Shown: piece after piece, positions 1-10,448 of the stretch
Layout of the letters: every line of letters begins with the position of its first letter
Position numbering within the stretch: the first letter of the stretch is position 1
Source of the DNA: an uncultured Clostridia bacterium
GTDB lineage: Bacteria > Bacillota > Clostridia > TANB77 > CAG-508
Assembly (NCBI GenBank): GCA_947625835.1
Contig: CANQPY010000002.1
Coordinates: 27,038-91,037, forward strand
DNA length: 64,000 bases
Direction: 5' to 3'
Program-made: the position numbers and the translations under genes
The notes under the pieces: generated by a model
The model's input: only the letters and a program-made list of their open reading frames with translations
Told to the model about the DNA's origin: nothing
The model's database searches: none

Positions 1-1129
1 AGGAGCAGTAAATTTTCTTATTCCTGCATATGATTCATACTGAAAATCAATTTTTTCATCTCCAGTACCATATAATATTTTTTCTAGAAACCATCTTGGT
101 AAGTCTTTTATTTTTTTGTTTTTTATATCTATGCCATAATGTTCTCCAATGCTTTCAAAGTACATCTTTGCCATGGTGTCCCCTTTTTTCATTGTACTTG
201 CACCAAAAGCTTTTACACCATCATATAAGGTTTTATTTTTGTCTGGAATAATTAAGTCTTCATCCATTTTCATTAAATAGCCTATTCCTGTACATTCTGG
301 ACAAGCTCCAAAAGGATTATTAAAAGAAAACATCCTTGGTGTTAATTCTGGAAAACTAAATCCACATTTAGGGCAAGCATAGTTACAACTGTATAGAAGG
401 GGCTTTTTACCTACTACATCTATTAATACCATATTATCTGCATGTTTTAAAGCAACTTCAACTGATTCTGTTAATCTGCTAATTATGTCTTGCTTTATTA
501 CTAGTCTATCTACAACAATTTCTACTTCATGCTTCTTTTTTCTATCAATTTGGATTTCGTCTTCTCCAAGTTCGTACATTTCTCCATCAATTCTGACTCT
601 AACAAACCCTTCTTTTTGGTATCCTTCTAGTTGCTTTGTAAATTCCCCTTTTCTACCTCTTACTACTGGTGCTAATACTTGTATTTTTGTTCCTTCTTCT
701 AATTGCATAATATTATCTATAATTTGGTCTATGCTCTGTTTTTCAATTTTTATGTTACAATTTGGGCAATATGGTACACCAATTCTTGCATATAGTAAAC
801 GAATGTAATCATAAATTTCAGTAACTGTTCCAACTGTTGAACGTGGATTTTTGGATGTTGTTTTTTGGTCAATTGAAATTGCTGGAGATAATCCATCAAT
901 TCTTTCTACTTCTGGTTTTTCCATTAATCCTAGGAATTGTCTTGCATAAGAAGATAAGCTTTCTACATATCTTCTTTGACCTTCTGCATATAAAGTGTCA
1001 AATGCTAAGCTAGACTTTCCGAGACCCAGAAAGTCCAGTAATAACAACTAATTTATCTCTTGGTATTTCTAAATCTATGTTCTTTAAATTATGTTCTTTT
1101 GCTCCTATAATTGTTATTTTATCATTCAT
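1..1129 (-). CDS. uvrA: UvrA, excinuclease ABC subunit A (N-terminal part, cut by window edge; one CGG +1 site)
   Basis: Damage-recognition ATPase of nucleotide excision repair. The first 376 codons are present. The protein starts [18 protein letters not shown], followed by the Walker A region GLSGSGKSS at residues 32-40, the UvrB-binding segment and a CPKCGFSF zinc module. The ATG at 1127-1129 follows a GGGGGA ribosome site. The frame breaks inside Walker A: the sequence reads TCT CGG AAA (CGG at 1021-1019), and skipping the C gives TCT GGA AAG, the invariant Ser-Gly-Lys. Without the skip the first 36 codons are separated from the rest. UvrA identity is certain; that the gene works depends on the window-wide CGG rule. 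Confidence 0.95.
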
Positions 1130-1194
1130 TAAAAATTCCCCCTGTATTAACTTCATCTTTTATTATACTATAATTTGAAGTTTAAAACAATACA

Positions 1195-1242
1195 TTAAAA
1201 AAAACAAGAGTGAAATATTTATAACTTCATTCTTGTTTTTTT
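1195..1242 (-). terminator. Intrinsic terminator after fhs
   Basis: Just past the fhs stop, the arms AACAAGAaTGAA and TTCAcTCTTGTT form a hairpin with an AT-rich loop, followed on the minus strand by a run of eight T. It separates fhs from uvrA. Confidence 0.75.
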
Positions 1243-1245
1243 ATT

Positions 1246-2908
1246 TTAAAAGATTCCTACTATATTTCCGTTTTCATCAATATTTATACTTTCTGCTGCT
1301 GGTACTCTTGGAAGTCCTGGCATTGTCATTATTGTTCCAGCTAAAGCAACAACAAATCCTGCTCCTGTCTTTAAGTCTAAACCACGAATTTTTATGTTAT
1401 AATCATCTTTACATTCTAAATTTTTTGGGTCATCAGAAAAAGAATATTGTGTTTTTGCAATACATACAGGTAATTTTTCATATCCTAATTTTTCTATTTT
1501 TTTCATTTCTTCTTTTGCTTCTTCTGAAAATTCTACCCCTTTTGCTCCATAAATTTTAGTTGCTACTTTTTCTATTTTTGTTTGAATAGAATCGTTTAAA
1601 TCATATATATAATTAAAGTTTTCTTCTTTTTTTGTTAATTTTACCAATTTTTCAGCTATATCTATTGCGCCTTCTCCACCTTTTGCCCATCCTTCAACTA
1701 AGCTTAATTCCACACCTTTTTCTTCTAATTTTGTTCTTAAAAATTCAATTTCTTTATCTGTATCTTGTAAATAACGGTTTAAAGCAACAATTACATTTAA
1801 TCCAAATTTATTTTTTAAATTATCTATGTGGCGATATAAATTATCAATTCCTCTTTCTATTCCTTCTATATTTTCTTCTTGTATTTTTGCTTTTTCAATT
1901 CCTCCATGATATTTAATAGCTTTAATTGTTGCAACTAAAACTACGGCATCTGGCTTTATACCTGCTTTTCTACATTTTATATCTAAGAATTTCTCTGCTC
2001 CTAAATCTGCACCAAAACCTGCTTCTGTTACTACATAATCTCCTAATTTTAATGCTAATTTTGTTGCAATTATGCTATTACATCCATGTGCAATATTTGC
2101 AAATGGTCCTCCATGAATAATTGCTGGTGTATGTTCTAATGTTTGTACCAAATTAGGTTTAATGGCATCTTTTAGTAAAACTGCCATAGCGCCTCCGAGC
2201 ATTTAATTGCTTTGCATAAATAGGTTCTTGATTTTTATTATAACCAATTAATATATTTCCTAATCGTTCTTTTAAATCATCAATATCTGCTGATAGGCAT
2301 ACAATTGCCATAATTTCAGATGCAACTGTTATATCAAATTTATCATTTCTTGGTACAATATTTTTTTCTCCAGATAATCCTGTTTCTACTTGTCTTAGTT
2401 GTCTATCATTCAAATCCATACATCTTTTCCAAACTACTTTTTCAAAACCTAATTCATTTCCAAAATAAATGTGATTATCAATTAAACTTGCAAGTAAGTT
2501 ATTTGCTGCAGTTATTGCATGAATATCTCCTGTAAAATGTAAATTAATATCTTCCATTGGTGCAACTTGTACTCTTCCTCCACCTGTTGCTCCACCTTTA
2601 ATTCCAAATACAGGTCCTAAAGAAGGTTCTCTTAAGGCAAGTATAGAATTTTCACCTATTTTTCTTAATCCATCTGCAACTGCAATTGAAATTGTAGTTT
2701 TTCCTTCTCCTAATGGTGTTGGACTAATTGCTGTTACTAAAATTAATTTTCCATCTTTTTTGTCTTTTAGCTTTTCATAAACTTCATTTGAAATTTTTGC
2801 TTTGTACTTTCCGTATTGTTCTACATACTCCTCTTCAATTCCTACTTTTTTTGCTATGTCTACGATTTTATCAAGTTTTGTACTTCTTGCTATTTCAATA
2901 TCTGTCAT
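1246..2908 (-). CDS. fhs: Formate-tetrahydrofolate ligase (one CGG +1 site)
   Basis: Makes 10-formyl-tetrahydrofolate from formate, ATP and THF in one-carbon metabolism. The start chosen is [11 protein letters not shown] at 2908, preceded by AAAGGAGGAATTAAAA. The corrected length is 553 residues, close to the usual 556. The P-loop-like motif TPLGEGKTT lies near residue 70. The frame breaks at CGG 2197-2195 (AAT GCT CGG AGG); skipping the C gives Asn-Ala-Gly-Gly-Ala-Met, the normal Fhs sequence, with Gly238 as the shifted residue. A terminator follows. The tail reads ENGNIVGIF, where a CGG string in another phase (AAC GGA) is read normally. Confidence 0.95.
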
Positions 2909-2927
2909 TTTTAATTCCTCCTTTTTT

Positions 2928-3767
2928 TTATTTACTTGGTTGGTTATCATCTTTTTTTTGAATTTTTTTATTATTATATTTTCTATTTAATTGTAATAGC
3001 TCTATTTCAGGTAACCCTGTAACCCTTTGTGCTTCTTCTATTCTTTGTTCTTTAGACATTTGAGTATTATTTTTTAATATATCTATTGCTATATACTTTT
3101 TATGAGTTAAGTCTACTGCTTTTTTTAATTCTAAAAATTTTTCTCTTTGTGGTTTTGTTAGTTCTTCATTATTTATTTGACTATTTATTATTTGCTTGAT
3201 ACTTGCAAAATTTCTATAACGCACAGAAACTCTTGCATAGAAAGCAATATCCTCATACTTTTCTGTTAATAATACAACTTTTTTTATTGTTTCCAACTCT
3301 TTTTTTAGCGAGATTCCATTTTTAAATTTTTCTTTGCAATCTTCAATATATTGACTAAATAATATTAATGTTCTTTTTTGTCCATAATATTCATTAATTA
3401 AATCATTTATGTCTTTATTTATATTGTTTGGTTTTCTTGTTACATATCTTTTATCTATCATGCCCTTTTCTACTAGGTTAGTTACATCTGTTGTAACAGT
3501 TGTTATAGAAACATTTAGTTCTGCGGCAATTTCTTCTCTTGTTTTGCCTTGCTTTAACAATTCTACAACTTGTTGCCTTCTTTGGTTTTTTTCTTCATAT
3601 CTACCTGGCAACATACCTGCTTTTCTTAGAGCCTTTTCATCATTTGATATAGTTGATGACACTACATTTAATTCTTTTGCAATTTGTATTTGATTTTTTC
3701 CTTGCTTTGCTAATTCTAATACTTTTTGCCTTCGTTTTTCCATTTCATGTTTGCTTATACTTGACAT
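2928..3767 (-). CDS. Putative DNA-binding protein with two N-terminal helix-turn-helix repeats
   Basis: A 279-residue soluble protein. Two similar segments near residues 10-45 and 58-100 share a pattern like RRQxVLELxKQGKxxxxIAxELNVxxxTIS, the look of two winged or homeodomain-like HTH units. The rest is charged and helical with no known motif. The start at 3767 follows AAAAAGGAGTAGTAGT. It sits 20 nt upstream of fhs and downstream of the DUF212 gene, probably in one transcript. It has no in-frame CGG and is intact. A transcription or replication role is a guess; I do not recognise the family. Confidence 0.7.
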   Translation of the reverse strand: MSSISKHEMEKRRQKVLELAKQGKNQIQIAKELNVVSSTISNDEKALRKAGMLPGRYEEKNQRRQQVVELLKQGKTREEIAAELNVSITTVTTDVTNLVEKGMIDKRYVTRKPNNINKDINDLINEYYGQKRTLILFSQYIEDCKEKFKNGISLKKELETIKKVVLLTEKYEDIAFYARVSVRYRNFASIKQIINSQINNEELTKPQREKFLELKKAVDLTHKKYIAIDILKNNTQMSKEQRIEEAQRVTGLPEIELLQLNRKYNNKKIQKKDDNQPSK

Positions 3768-3796
3768 ACTACTACTCCTTTTTTATTTTATAATTT

Positions 3797-4241
3797 CTAA
3801 GCAATTATTCCAACAACTACACCTATTATAGCTCCTACAAAAACCTGTATTGGTGTATGTCCTAATACTTCAACTAATTTTTCTGATACTTGCATTCCTG
3901 TTAATCCAGGAGTTTCTATTAATTTGTTTAGTAATGCTGCTTGCTTTCCTGCTGCTCTTCTTATTCCACAAGCATCATACATTACTACAGCTGCTAATAT
4001 AAATGAAACTGCAAATATAGGTGAACCAACCCCTTCATATTTTCCAATTAAAGTTGCAAGTCCGACACACTACTGCTGAATGAGAACTTGGCATTCCACC
4101 TGCTCCCATAATTCTTTTAAAATTAAATTTTTTAGTAGTAAATAAATCATATATTAATTTAAATAGTTGTATTCCAAACCACAAGAAAAATGGCACATAA
4201 ATGTATTTACTTTGTACAAATGCTATAAAATCGTTACTCAT
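3797..4241 (-). CDS. DUF212 / YuiD-like divergent PAP2 membrane protein (one CGG +1 site)
   Basis: A 147-residue membrane protein of the divergent PAP2 (acid phosphatase/haloperoxidase-related) family. GGMPSSHSA, LGHTPxQV and the Arg-rich GIRRAAGKQA segment are typical. The start ATG at 4241 follows AAAAGGGGAGAAA. The frame breaks at CGG 4064-4062 (GTG TGT CGG ACT); skipping the C gives Cys-Gly-Leu-Ala-Thr, the expected sequence after PSSHSA, and leads straight into the second half that ends at 3797. Its substrate is unknown. It lies upstream of the HTH gene with close spacing. Confidence 0.88.
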
Positions 4242-4270
4242 TTTCTTTGTTTTCTCCCCTTTTATTTGTT

Positions 4271-4492
4271 TTATTCTTCTGATTCAAAATTTTCTTCTTT
4301 AATTCCATTTTCTGTCTCAACTAATATTGTTATCTTTTTTTCTGCTTCTTCTAAAGTTTTATTACATTCTTTTGAAATTTTAATTCCTTCTTCGAATTTA
4401 TTTACAGAATCTTCTAAACTTAAATCACCTTTTTCTAGTTCTTGCACAATTTGTTCTAATTCTTCTATTTGTTCTTCGAAACTTTTTTTCAT
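4271..4492 (-). CDS. xseB: Exodeoxyribonuclease VII small subunit
   Basis: A 73-residue helical protein starting MKKSFEEQIEELEQIVQELE, with the family core LEKGDLSLEDSVNKFEEGI. It pairs with the large subunit XseA encoded 21 nt upstream, and the complex degrades single-stranded DNA in both directions. Length and order (xseA then xseB) match other Firmicutes. Intact; no CGG codon. Confidence 0.95.
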   Translation of the reverse strand: MKKSFEEQIEELEQIVQELEKGDLSLEDSVNKFEEGIKISKECNKTLEEAEKKITILVETENGIKEENFESEE

Positions 4493-4513
4493 TATTTTAG
4501 TTCTCCTTTATTT

Positions 4514-5708
4514 TTATTCTACAATTGCTGATTTTTCTCCATCTATAAATGTAATTTGTAGTTTATCGCCTTTTTTTAATTCTTTTTGTGTTTTTATTAT
4601 TTTTCCATCTTTTTTAGTTATTGTATAACCTCTTGCAATTGTTTTTAATGGGCTATATGCATCTAATTTAGCAACTACTTCACTGTATTTTGTCTTTTCC
4701 TTTTCGTATTTTATTTTTATTAAGTTTTGTAATTGCTTAATTTCTTGGTCAATTAACATATAATTGTCTTGAATTCTTCTTGTTGGCTCTTTAAATACAA
4801 AACTTGACATTAGTTTTTCATATCTTAATCGCATAATTTCTACTTTTTTTATTAATGACATTCTTAATCTATTTTGATTAGTTATAATTTTTTGTTTTAG
4901 TTCATAAATATCTGGTACTGCAAGCTCTGCAGCAGCAGATGGTGTTGGTGCTCTTAAATCTGCTACAAAATCTGATATTGTAAAATCAGTTTCATGTCCG
5001 AACAGCTGATATAATAGGAATTTCAGAATAGTAAATGCTATTTGCTACTATTTCTTCATTAAATGGCCATAGGTCTTCTAATGAGCCTCCTCCTCTTGCT
5101 AAGATTAATACATCTGCTAATTTATTTTTATTCATAAATTCAATTCCTCTTGCTATTTTTTCGGCTGCACCTTCTCCTTGAACCGGAACAGGCAATAACT
5201 TAATTACAACATTTGGATTTCTTCTTGTTGAAACATTTATAATATCTCTAATTACAGAACCTGTTTGAGATGTTAACACTCCTATTACTTTTGGCATTAA
5301 TGGAATTTTTATTTTATGTGTTTCATCAAATAATCCTTGTGCTTCTAATTTTTGTTTTAATTCTTGAAATTTTGTATATAAATCTCCAAGCCCATCTTGT
5401 TCCATTGCTTTTCCATAAATTTGATAAATACCATCTCTTTCAAATACAGATACAGAGCCAAAAAGAAATACCTTCATTCCGTCTTTTGGCATGAAGTTTA
5501 ATTTTTGGGCATATGACTTGAACATAATACATTTGATTAAAGAATTTTCATCTTTTAAAGTAAAATACATATGACCTGTATAGTGATTTTTAAAGTTAGA
5601 AATTTCTCCCTTTACAAGCACATTATTTAAATATTCGTCATCTGCTATTTTGTTTTTTATATATTCATTTAAATCAGATACTGTTATTGCTGAACTTACA
5701 TATTTCAT
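4514..5708 (-). CDS. xseA: Exodeoxyribonuclease VII large subunit (one CGG +1 site)
   Basis: Catalytic large subunit of exonuclease VII: an N-terminal OB-fold, then the conserved motif [13 protein letters not shown] near residue 205, and a coiled-coil C-terminal half. The corrected length is 397 residues. The frame breaks at CGG 5000-4998: GCT GTT CGG ACA TGA stops at once in the old frame, while skipping the C gives Ala-Val-Gly-His-Glu-Thr-Asp, the family's invariant motif, with Gly237 shifted. The start at 5708 lies next to the nusB stop, so translation is probably coupled. Confidence 0.95.
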
Positions 5709-5710
5709 AT

Positions 5711-6115
5711 TTATCCCTCTTTTACAACTACTGCTAAAATTCCATTTACAAATTTTTTAGATGATTCTTCACCATATTTTTTTGCAAGTTCAACTGCTTC
5801 ATTAATAACTACCTTAAATGGTATGTCTTTATATTTTATCTCATAAATAGCTAATTTTAAAATGGCTAAATCAATTTTAGATATTCTTTCTATTTTCCAA
5901 TTTGGTTTTAAATTTTTTTCTATTTGAGATAGAATTTCTTTTTCGTTTTTTTGAATGCCAAAAATAGCATCTTCCATATATGATATTGTATTTTTATCAG
6001 TTATATTATTTGCTTCTATATACAAATCCATTGCTTCTTTTAAGTCTTTTTGTTTTTGTATTTCTATGCTATAAATTAATTTAAAAGTTTTTTCTCTTAT
6101 TGCCGTTCTACTCAT
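5711..6115 (-). CDS. nusB: Transcription antitermination factor NusB
   Basis: A 134-residue all-helical RNA-binding protein that with NusE/S10 supports rRNA antitermination. It starts [16 protein letters not shown] and carries [16 protein letters not shown] and the FVNGILAVV tail typical of NusB. It sits between the alkaline-shock cluster and xseA, the usual Firmicutes order. Confidence 0.95.
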   Translation of the reverse strand: MSRTAIREKTFKLIYSIEIQKQKDLKEAMDLYIEANNITDKNTISYMEDAIFGIQKNEKEILSQIEKNLKPNWKIERISKIDLAILKLAIYEIKYKDIPFKVVINEAVELAKKYGEESSKKFVNGILAVVVKEG

Positions 6116-6127
6116 TTTATTCCCCTT

Positions 6128-6328
6128 TTACATTTTATCGATAAATGATTTTAGTTTAGTTTTTACATCTTCTTTATTTTGTTGCACATAATTTCCTATA
6201 AAAGCTCCTAATATTATAATTACAATTGCTAATATCAAATCATGTAATCTTGTAATTAAAATTAATATTGAAATTATTATTCCTATAATTGCCCCTTTAT
6301 AATGATTCCAAATTTCTTTAAAATTCAT
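6128..6328 (-). CDS. DUF2273 small membrane protein
   Basis: A 66-residue protein with two hydrophobic segments (about residues 12-28 and 31-46) and a charged tail. It matches DUF2273, which is found between amaP and nusB in Firmicutes alkaline-shock clusters. It presumably acts with AmaP and Asp23 at the membrane. Function unknown. Confidence 0.85.
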   Translation of the reverse strand: MNFKEIWNHYKGAIIGIIISILILITRLHDLILAIVIIILGAFIGNYVQQNKEDVKTKLKSFIDKM

Positions 6329-6363
6329 ATATAATCACTTTCCTTTCCCTTTATTCCGTTTTT

Positions 6364-6924
6364 TTATTGAATTCCTTCTTGTTGCTTTTTTGGGGCAACC
6401 TTTTTAACAGTAATGTTTACCTCTTTTACTTCTAAATCAGTTGCGGCTTTTACTTTTTCTTTTATTCTAGTTTGTAAATTTGCAGATAAGTCTTTAATAA
6501 CTGCTTCTTCGTTAACGATTAAATTAACAAAAACTTTTACATTATTTTCTTTGTCTAATTCTATTCTAGTTGTAACATCTTCTGCACTTTGAAAATTTAA
6601 TGCTACTGAATTTACCAAACTTTCAATTGTTTCTCTGGAAATCATAAGTTTTCCACTTTCATTTTCAAGTAAAATTCCCTGTCTTTCTTTTGTTTGCTCT
6701 TTTGATGAACTGTCAAAAAATATGCATTTTATTGATAATAAAATAAATAAAACACTTATTCCAAGTATTACTTTACTTGATGTTTCTCCTAATACAACTG
6801 ATGTTACAACCTTTCCAACTAAGTCTATATCTAACCATCCAACAATTAACAAACAAAGAATGATAGATAATATTAATACAATATTTGAATAAATAATTAA
6901 TGCAATTTTTTCTAGAACTTTCAT
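6364..6924 (-). CDS. amaP: AmaP, alkaline shock response membrane anchor
   Basis: A 186-residue protein with two N-terminal membrane helices (about residues 8-30 and 50-70) and a C-terminal Asp23-like domain (ISRETIESLVNSVALNF through VKEVNITVKKVA). In relatives AmaP anchors Asp23 to the membrane and belongs to the cell-envelope stress response. The neighbours DUF2273 and Asp23 support the call. Confidence 0.88.
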   Translation of the reverse strand: MKVLEKIALIIYSNIVLILSIILCLLIVGWLDIDLVGKVVTSVVLGETSSKVILGISVLFILLSIKCIFFDSSSKEQTKERQGILLENESGKLMISRETIESLVNSVALNFQSAEDVTTRIELDKENNVKVFVNLIVNEEAVIKDLSANLQTRIKEKVKAATDLEVKEVNITVKKVAPKKQQEGIQ

Positions 6925-6957
6925 TTCATTTCCTCCTACTTATATTTTTTATTTAAA

Positions 6958-7395
6958 TTATTCATTTTCTGTTTCTTCTTGTTCTTCTCTTTTTGCTGAA
7001 TCTGTGTTTACACCTTGTACGTGTACATTAACTTCTTCAACTTTTAATCCTGTCATACTTTCTACTGCTTTTTTAACTCTGTTTTGAATTTCATAAGCTA
7101 CATCTGGAATTCTAGTACCATATTCTACAATAATATTTACATCTATTTTAGTTGTAGTATTTGATACATCTACTTTAATTCCTTTTGCTAAGTTTTTCTT
7201 TCCGCTTAATACTTCAGATATACCTCCTGCAAAACCTCCTGACATTCCAGATACTCCTGGTACTTCTGATACTGCTACACCTGCAATAACTGCTACTACG
7301 TCATTAGATATTTGAATTCCTTCGTTTTCTGTTTTTATTTCCTCTTCTATTCTTACTTCTTCATTTTCTTTTTTCTCTTGATTTTCTTCATTCAT
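6958..7395 (-). CDS. Asp23/Gls24 family envelope stress protein
   Basis: An acidic cytosolic protein of about 145 residues. The Asp23 core runs from ISNDVVAVIAGVAVSEV through VEEVNVHVQGV, with a Gly-rich segment GMSGGFAGGISEVLSGKK. The start MNEENQEKK at 7395 is preferred because AAAGGAGAAATTATT precedes it; an upstream ATG at 7413 has no such site. First gene of the cluster with amaP and DUF2273, and likely the abundant partner of AmaP. Confidence 0.88.
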   Translation of the reverse strand: MNEENQEKKENEEVRIEEEIKTENEGIQISNDVVAVIAGVAVSEVPGVSGMSGGFAGGISEVLSGKKNLAKGIKVDVSNTTTKIDVNIIVEYGTRIPDVAYEIQNRVKKAVESMTGLKVEEVNVHVQGVNTDSAKREEQEETENE

Positions 7396-7511
7396 AATAA
7401 TTTCTCCTTTCATAATAAAAAATTGATATACTTAATTTTTCTTAATAAGTATATCAATTTTTTAATGTTTTTACAACTATTTTTTAAAATAATTTATTTA
7501 TTTTACTATTT

Positions 7512-7844
7512 AAAAGTTACAGTTCAGACTAAAATTAATTATATATAAAAAGTTCAATATATTTTTATTAATAACAAATCGGGGGGACCAGCAAATTACA
7601 GACTGTTTTAAAGGCTTTGTAATTATATTTTTTTCATAACTTTGGTGTCGCAACTTGCATAATAAAAAATTTAATGTAAGTTGCTCCAAATCGCACTTCG
7701 CTTTGCTTCGTTTGGTCGCTTACGCAGTTATGAAAAAATATAATTACAAAGCCTTTTTATAGTCTGTTATGTAGCTGGGAGTTATTAATAAAAATATATT
7801 GAACTTTTATAGTAGTAAGTTAAAGTCTGAACTGTAACTTTTAA
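7512..7844. mobile_element. MITE-like element with long inverted arms
   Basis: A non-coding element of about 333 bp that fills the gap between asp23 and fmt. Both ends carry AAAAGTTACAGTTCAGACT as an inverted repeat. Inside, further matching blocks pair across the centre: AAAGTTCAATATATTTTTAT, GGCTTTGTAATTATATTTTT and AACTTGCAT. Together they make a near-complete hairpin of about 160 nt per arm. No transposase is present, so it would need one in trans. Shorter relatives lie at 50912-50972 and 53161-53190. Confidence 0.75.
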
Positions 7845-7850
7845 AAATTT

Positions 7851-8808
7851 TTATTCAAATACATCAAATTCATTAATTTGATTCCCTCTCAAGAAATCTT
7901 GTATTGGCATTTTTTTAGCATTTTCACCTTGAATTTCTATAACTTTTAAAATACCTTCTTTTGCCTTAATAAATAAGCCATCTTTTGGATTAGAAATAAG
8001 TACTGTGCCATTTCTTAAAAAGTCCAAATTTTCTATAATAATTTCATCTTCTCTTGCTAACTCTACTTTCCAAAATTTTATTTTTTTGCCATTTAGATAT
8101 GTGTATGCTCCCATAATAGGATTAAGCCCTCTTACTAAATTTTTAATTTCTTCTGCTGTTTTATTTGCCCAATTAATTTTTGCCATTTCTTTTGAAAGCA
8201 TTGGTGCAATAGTAAAGTCATTTCCTTGTTTTTGTTTTATTACAGAATTTGTTTCAATTTGTTTTAAAGTTTTTACTAAAAGTTTTCCTCCGGATTTTTG
8301 CTAAACGATTCCAAAGTTCTCCTGTTGTTTCATTTTCTCCTATTTTTACTTCTTCTTTTAAGATGATATCACCTGTATCTAATCCCTCGTCCATATACAT
8401 TGTTGTAATTCCAGTTAGTTTATCTCCATTTAAAACTGCCCATTGGATTGGTGCAGCTCCTCTGTATTTTGGAAGTAATGATGCATGTACATTTATGCAC
8501 CCATATTTTGGAATTTCTAATATTTCTTTTGGTAATATTTTTCCATATGCTACTACACAAATTACATCTGGATTTAAATTTTTAATTTCTGAAATAAATT
8601 CAACGTTGTTTTTTATTTTTGCTGGTTGATAAATTTTTAAGTTTTTTTCTAATGCAAATTGTTTTACCTCTGATGGCAATAATTTCATTCCTCGACCTTT
8701 TGGTTTATCTTGGTTTGTTACAACCCCTATAATGTTATGCCCTGCGCTATATATTGCATCTAAACTTTCCTTTGCAAAATCTGGCGTTCCCATAAAAATA
8801 ATGTTCAT
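7851..8808 (-). CDS. fmt: Methionyl-tRNA formyltransferase (one CGG +1 site)
   Basis: Formylates initiator Met-tRNA with 10-formyl-THF. The catalytic segment VHASLLPKYRGAAPIQWAVL lies near residues 108-127, and the protein starts MNIIFMGTPDFAKESL. The corrected length is 318 residues, normal for Fmt. The frame breaks at CGG 8292-8290 (AAA ATC CGG AGG); skipping the C gives Lys-Ile-Gly-Gly-Lys-Leu, joining the catalytic domain to the C-terminal tRNA-binding domain (GAYTYLNGKKIKFWK). It pairs functionally with def, encoded just upstream. Confidence 0.95.
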
Positions 8809-8828
8809 ATAAAAATTCTCCTTATTTT

Positions 8829-9308
8829 TTATTTTTCTTCTGGCTCAACATATTCTAAGGTTCCTGGTATAATTTTATCCATAAAGACTTCTCCATTTAG
8901 GTGATCAACTTCGTGTGCTATTGCTTGTGCTAAAAGTTCTTTTGCAACTACTTTTTTTCTTTTTCCATTTCTATCTGTAAATTCTGCTATTACTTCTTCT
9001 GGTCTAATTACTTTTGCAAATTGATTTGGAAAACTTAAACATCCTTCTTCAACTTCATGTTCACCTTTTGTTTTTATAATAACTGGATTAATCATAACAA
9101 CTGGTCCTTTGTCATCATATAAATCTATTACTATTAATCTTTTTAATATTCCTACTTGCACAGCTGCAAGTCCTACTCCATTATATTTGTGCATTGTTTC
9201 TATCATGTCATCAATTAAAGTTTGTAGCTTTTCATCTATTACTTCTACATCTTTAGATTTCTTTTTTAAGATTTCATCCCCTTCAAATCTTAAATTACGA
9301 ATTGCCAT
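8829..9308 (-). CDS. def: Peptide deformylase
   Basis: Metalloenzyme that removes the N-formyl group from new proteins. All three motifs are visible: GVGLAAVQVG, EEGCLSFP (metal-binding Cys) and HEVDHLNG (two metal-binding His and the catalytic Glu). Motif 1 has Val where most enzymes have Pro. The ATG at 9308 (MAIRNLRFEGDEIL) follows GGGGGAAACAAAA and is preferred over an upstream TTG at 9323. Intact. Confidence 0.95.
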   Translation of the reverse strand: MAIRNLRFEGDEILKKKSKDVEVIDEKLQTLIDDMIETMHKYNGVGLAAVQVGILKRLIVIDLYDDKGPVVMINPVIIKTKGEHEVEEGCLSFPNQFAKVIRPEEVIAEFTDRNGKRKKVVAKELLAQAIAHEVDHLNGEVFMDKIIPGTLEYVEPEEK

Positions 9309-9335
9309 TTTTGTTTCCCCCAAAAAAATTTATAT

Positions 9336-10430
9336 TTAATATGAAATTTCATCCCAATATATTAACATAGAGCTATATCCACCAAGCTCTTTCTGTATAT
9401 CATTTGCTATTCCAAATAAAGTAGCATATACTAGATATTCTTCATTAATTTCAATAGTTTTTATATCATAATCTTTCATTAGTGTATATTCTTTCAAATA
9501 TTTTTTTAATGATAACCAATTTTCTTTTTCTTCTTTTCCTTGTTCTGTAAGAAATGCTAATATATCATAATAAAATACTCTTTTCTTTTCTATTAATTCA
9601 CTTTCTGTGCTTATACTATCTTTATAAATTATTTTTCTATTATCTACTAATTGTATTGCTATTTTACAAGCTAATATAATAGCAAAAATGGTAGGCAATA
9701 AAATTATTATTCCAATGATTATGAGCATAATATCACTTAAATTTATTGGAATGTTACATTGAATGTTAACTGAAATATTTCCAAATGGAATTATTATCAA
9801 TATCATTGATATAAATACTATAGCTACAATAGTAATTATTGTGGTCATAAAATCTTTGTATAATTTATTATAATCTTTTTGATCAATTGAACAATTTCCG
9901 AGTTCTATTTGCTCTTGTATAATTTCTTCTACAAATTCATTTTTAAATGTATCTCTATATAATTGTTTATTTGCTTTAATTGATTTTTTTAATTCTGGTA
10001 TGCTTATTTCATCATTTGAACCCATCAATGTTTTAATAAATTCTAATATTGTAATTTGTGATTTTTTTAAATTTTCTCTATTACAATCTATTATTCTAAT
10101 TATCGTATTTTTTCCTGTTTCATTTTTTATTTCTATATGACCTTTAAGACTTAATTCTAAAATAGTTGCTTGAATTACTTTATTTAAAGTATTAGTATTA
10201 TCTCTATATATTAAATTGTTTAATTTTTTTGTTAGAAATGCTACTCCTGCTGCTGTATTATTCTTATTTGGTATTTCTCTATAATAGACTACATTATTCT
10301 TTTTATTATTCTGTTTTACATATTTCTTTCTTTTGTATTTTTTCCAATTTTGAACTAATTTGTATATTCCACACACATATAAAGCAAGTACCGCCAATAT
10401 TAGTATTACACCTGTTATTATTTGTACCAT
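9336..10430 (-). CDS. DUF2207-like membrane protein
   Basis: A 364-residue protein with an N-terminal membrane helix (residues 3-25), a cytosolic stretch with a winged-helix look (TAAGVAFLTKK through LKGHIEIKN), two central membrane helices (about 198-215 and 232-260) and a C-terminal part ending IEINEEYLVYATLFGIANDIQKELG. That tail resembles the C-terminal region of DUF2207 proteins, but the N-terminal extracytoplasmic DUF2207 domain is missing. It lies between priA and def. Function unknown. Confidence 0.6.
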   Translation of the reverse strand: MVQIITGVILILAVLALYVCGIYKLVQNWKKYKRKKYVKQNNKKNNVVYYREIPNKNNTAAGVAFLTKKLNNLIYRDNTNTLNKVIQATILELSLKGHIEIKNETGKNTIIRIIDCNRENLKKSQITILEFIKTLMGSNDEISIPELKKSIKANKQLYRDTFKNEFVEEIIQEQIELGNCSIDQKDYNKLYKDFMTTIITIVAIVFISMILIIIPFGNISVNIQCNIPINLSDIMLIIIGIIILLPTIFAIILACKIAIQLVDNRKIIYKDSISTESELIEKKRVFYYDILAFLTEQGKEEKENWLSLKKYLKEYTLMKDYDIKTIEINEEYLVYATLFGIANDIQKELGGYSSMLIYWDEISY

Positions 10431-10448
10431 AATTTTTTCTCCTTATTT

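Noticed and set aside
30..251. Plus-strand ORFs across uvrA, fhs, jetC and other genes
   Set aside because: They have no ribosome sites, low-complexity composition (Leu, Phe, Ser) and lie opposite well-supported genes.
4992..5000. TGA after CGG in xseA as a recoded stop
   Set aside because: With the C skipped, the TGA falls out of frame and the invariant Gly-His-Glu-Thr-Asp appears. TGA is a normal stop elsewhere, such as at the kinase/phosphatase overlap at 59135.
9890..9905. Possible CGG shift site in the DUF2207-like gene
   Set aside because: The CGG string straddles codons (CTC GGA), is read as Leu-Gly, and the gene is intact.
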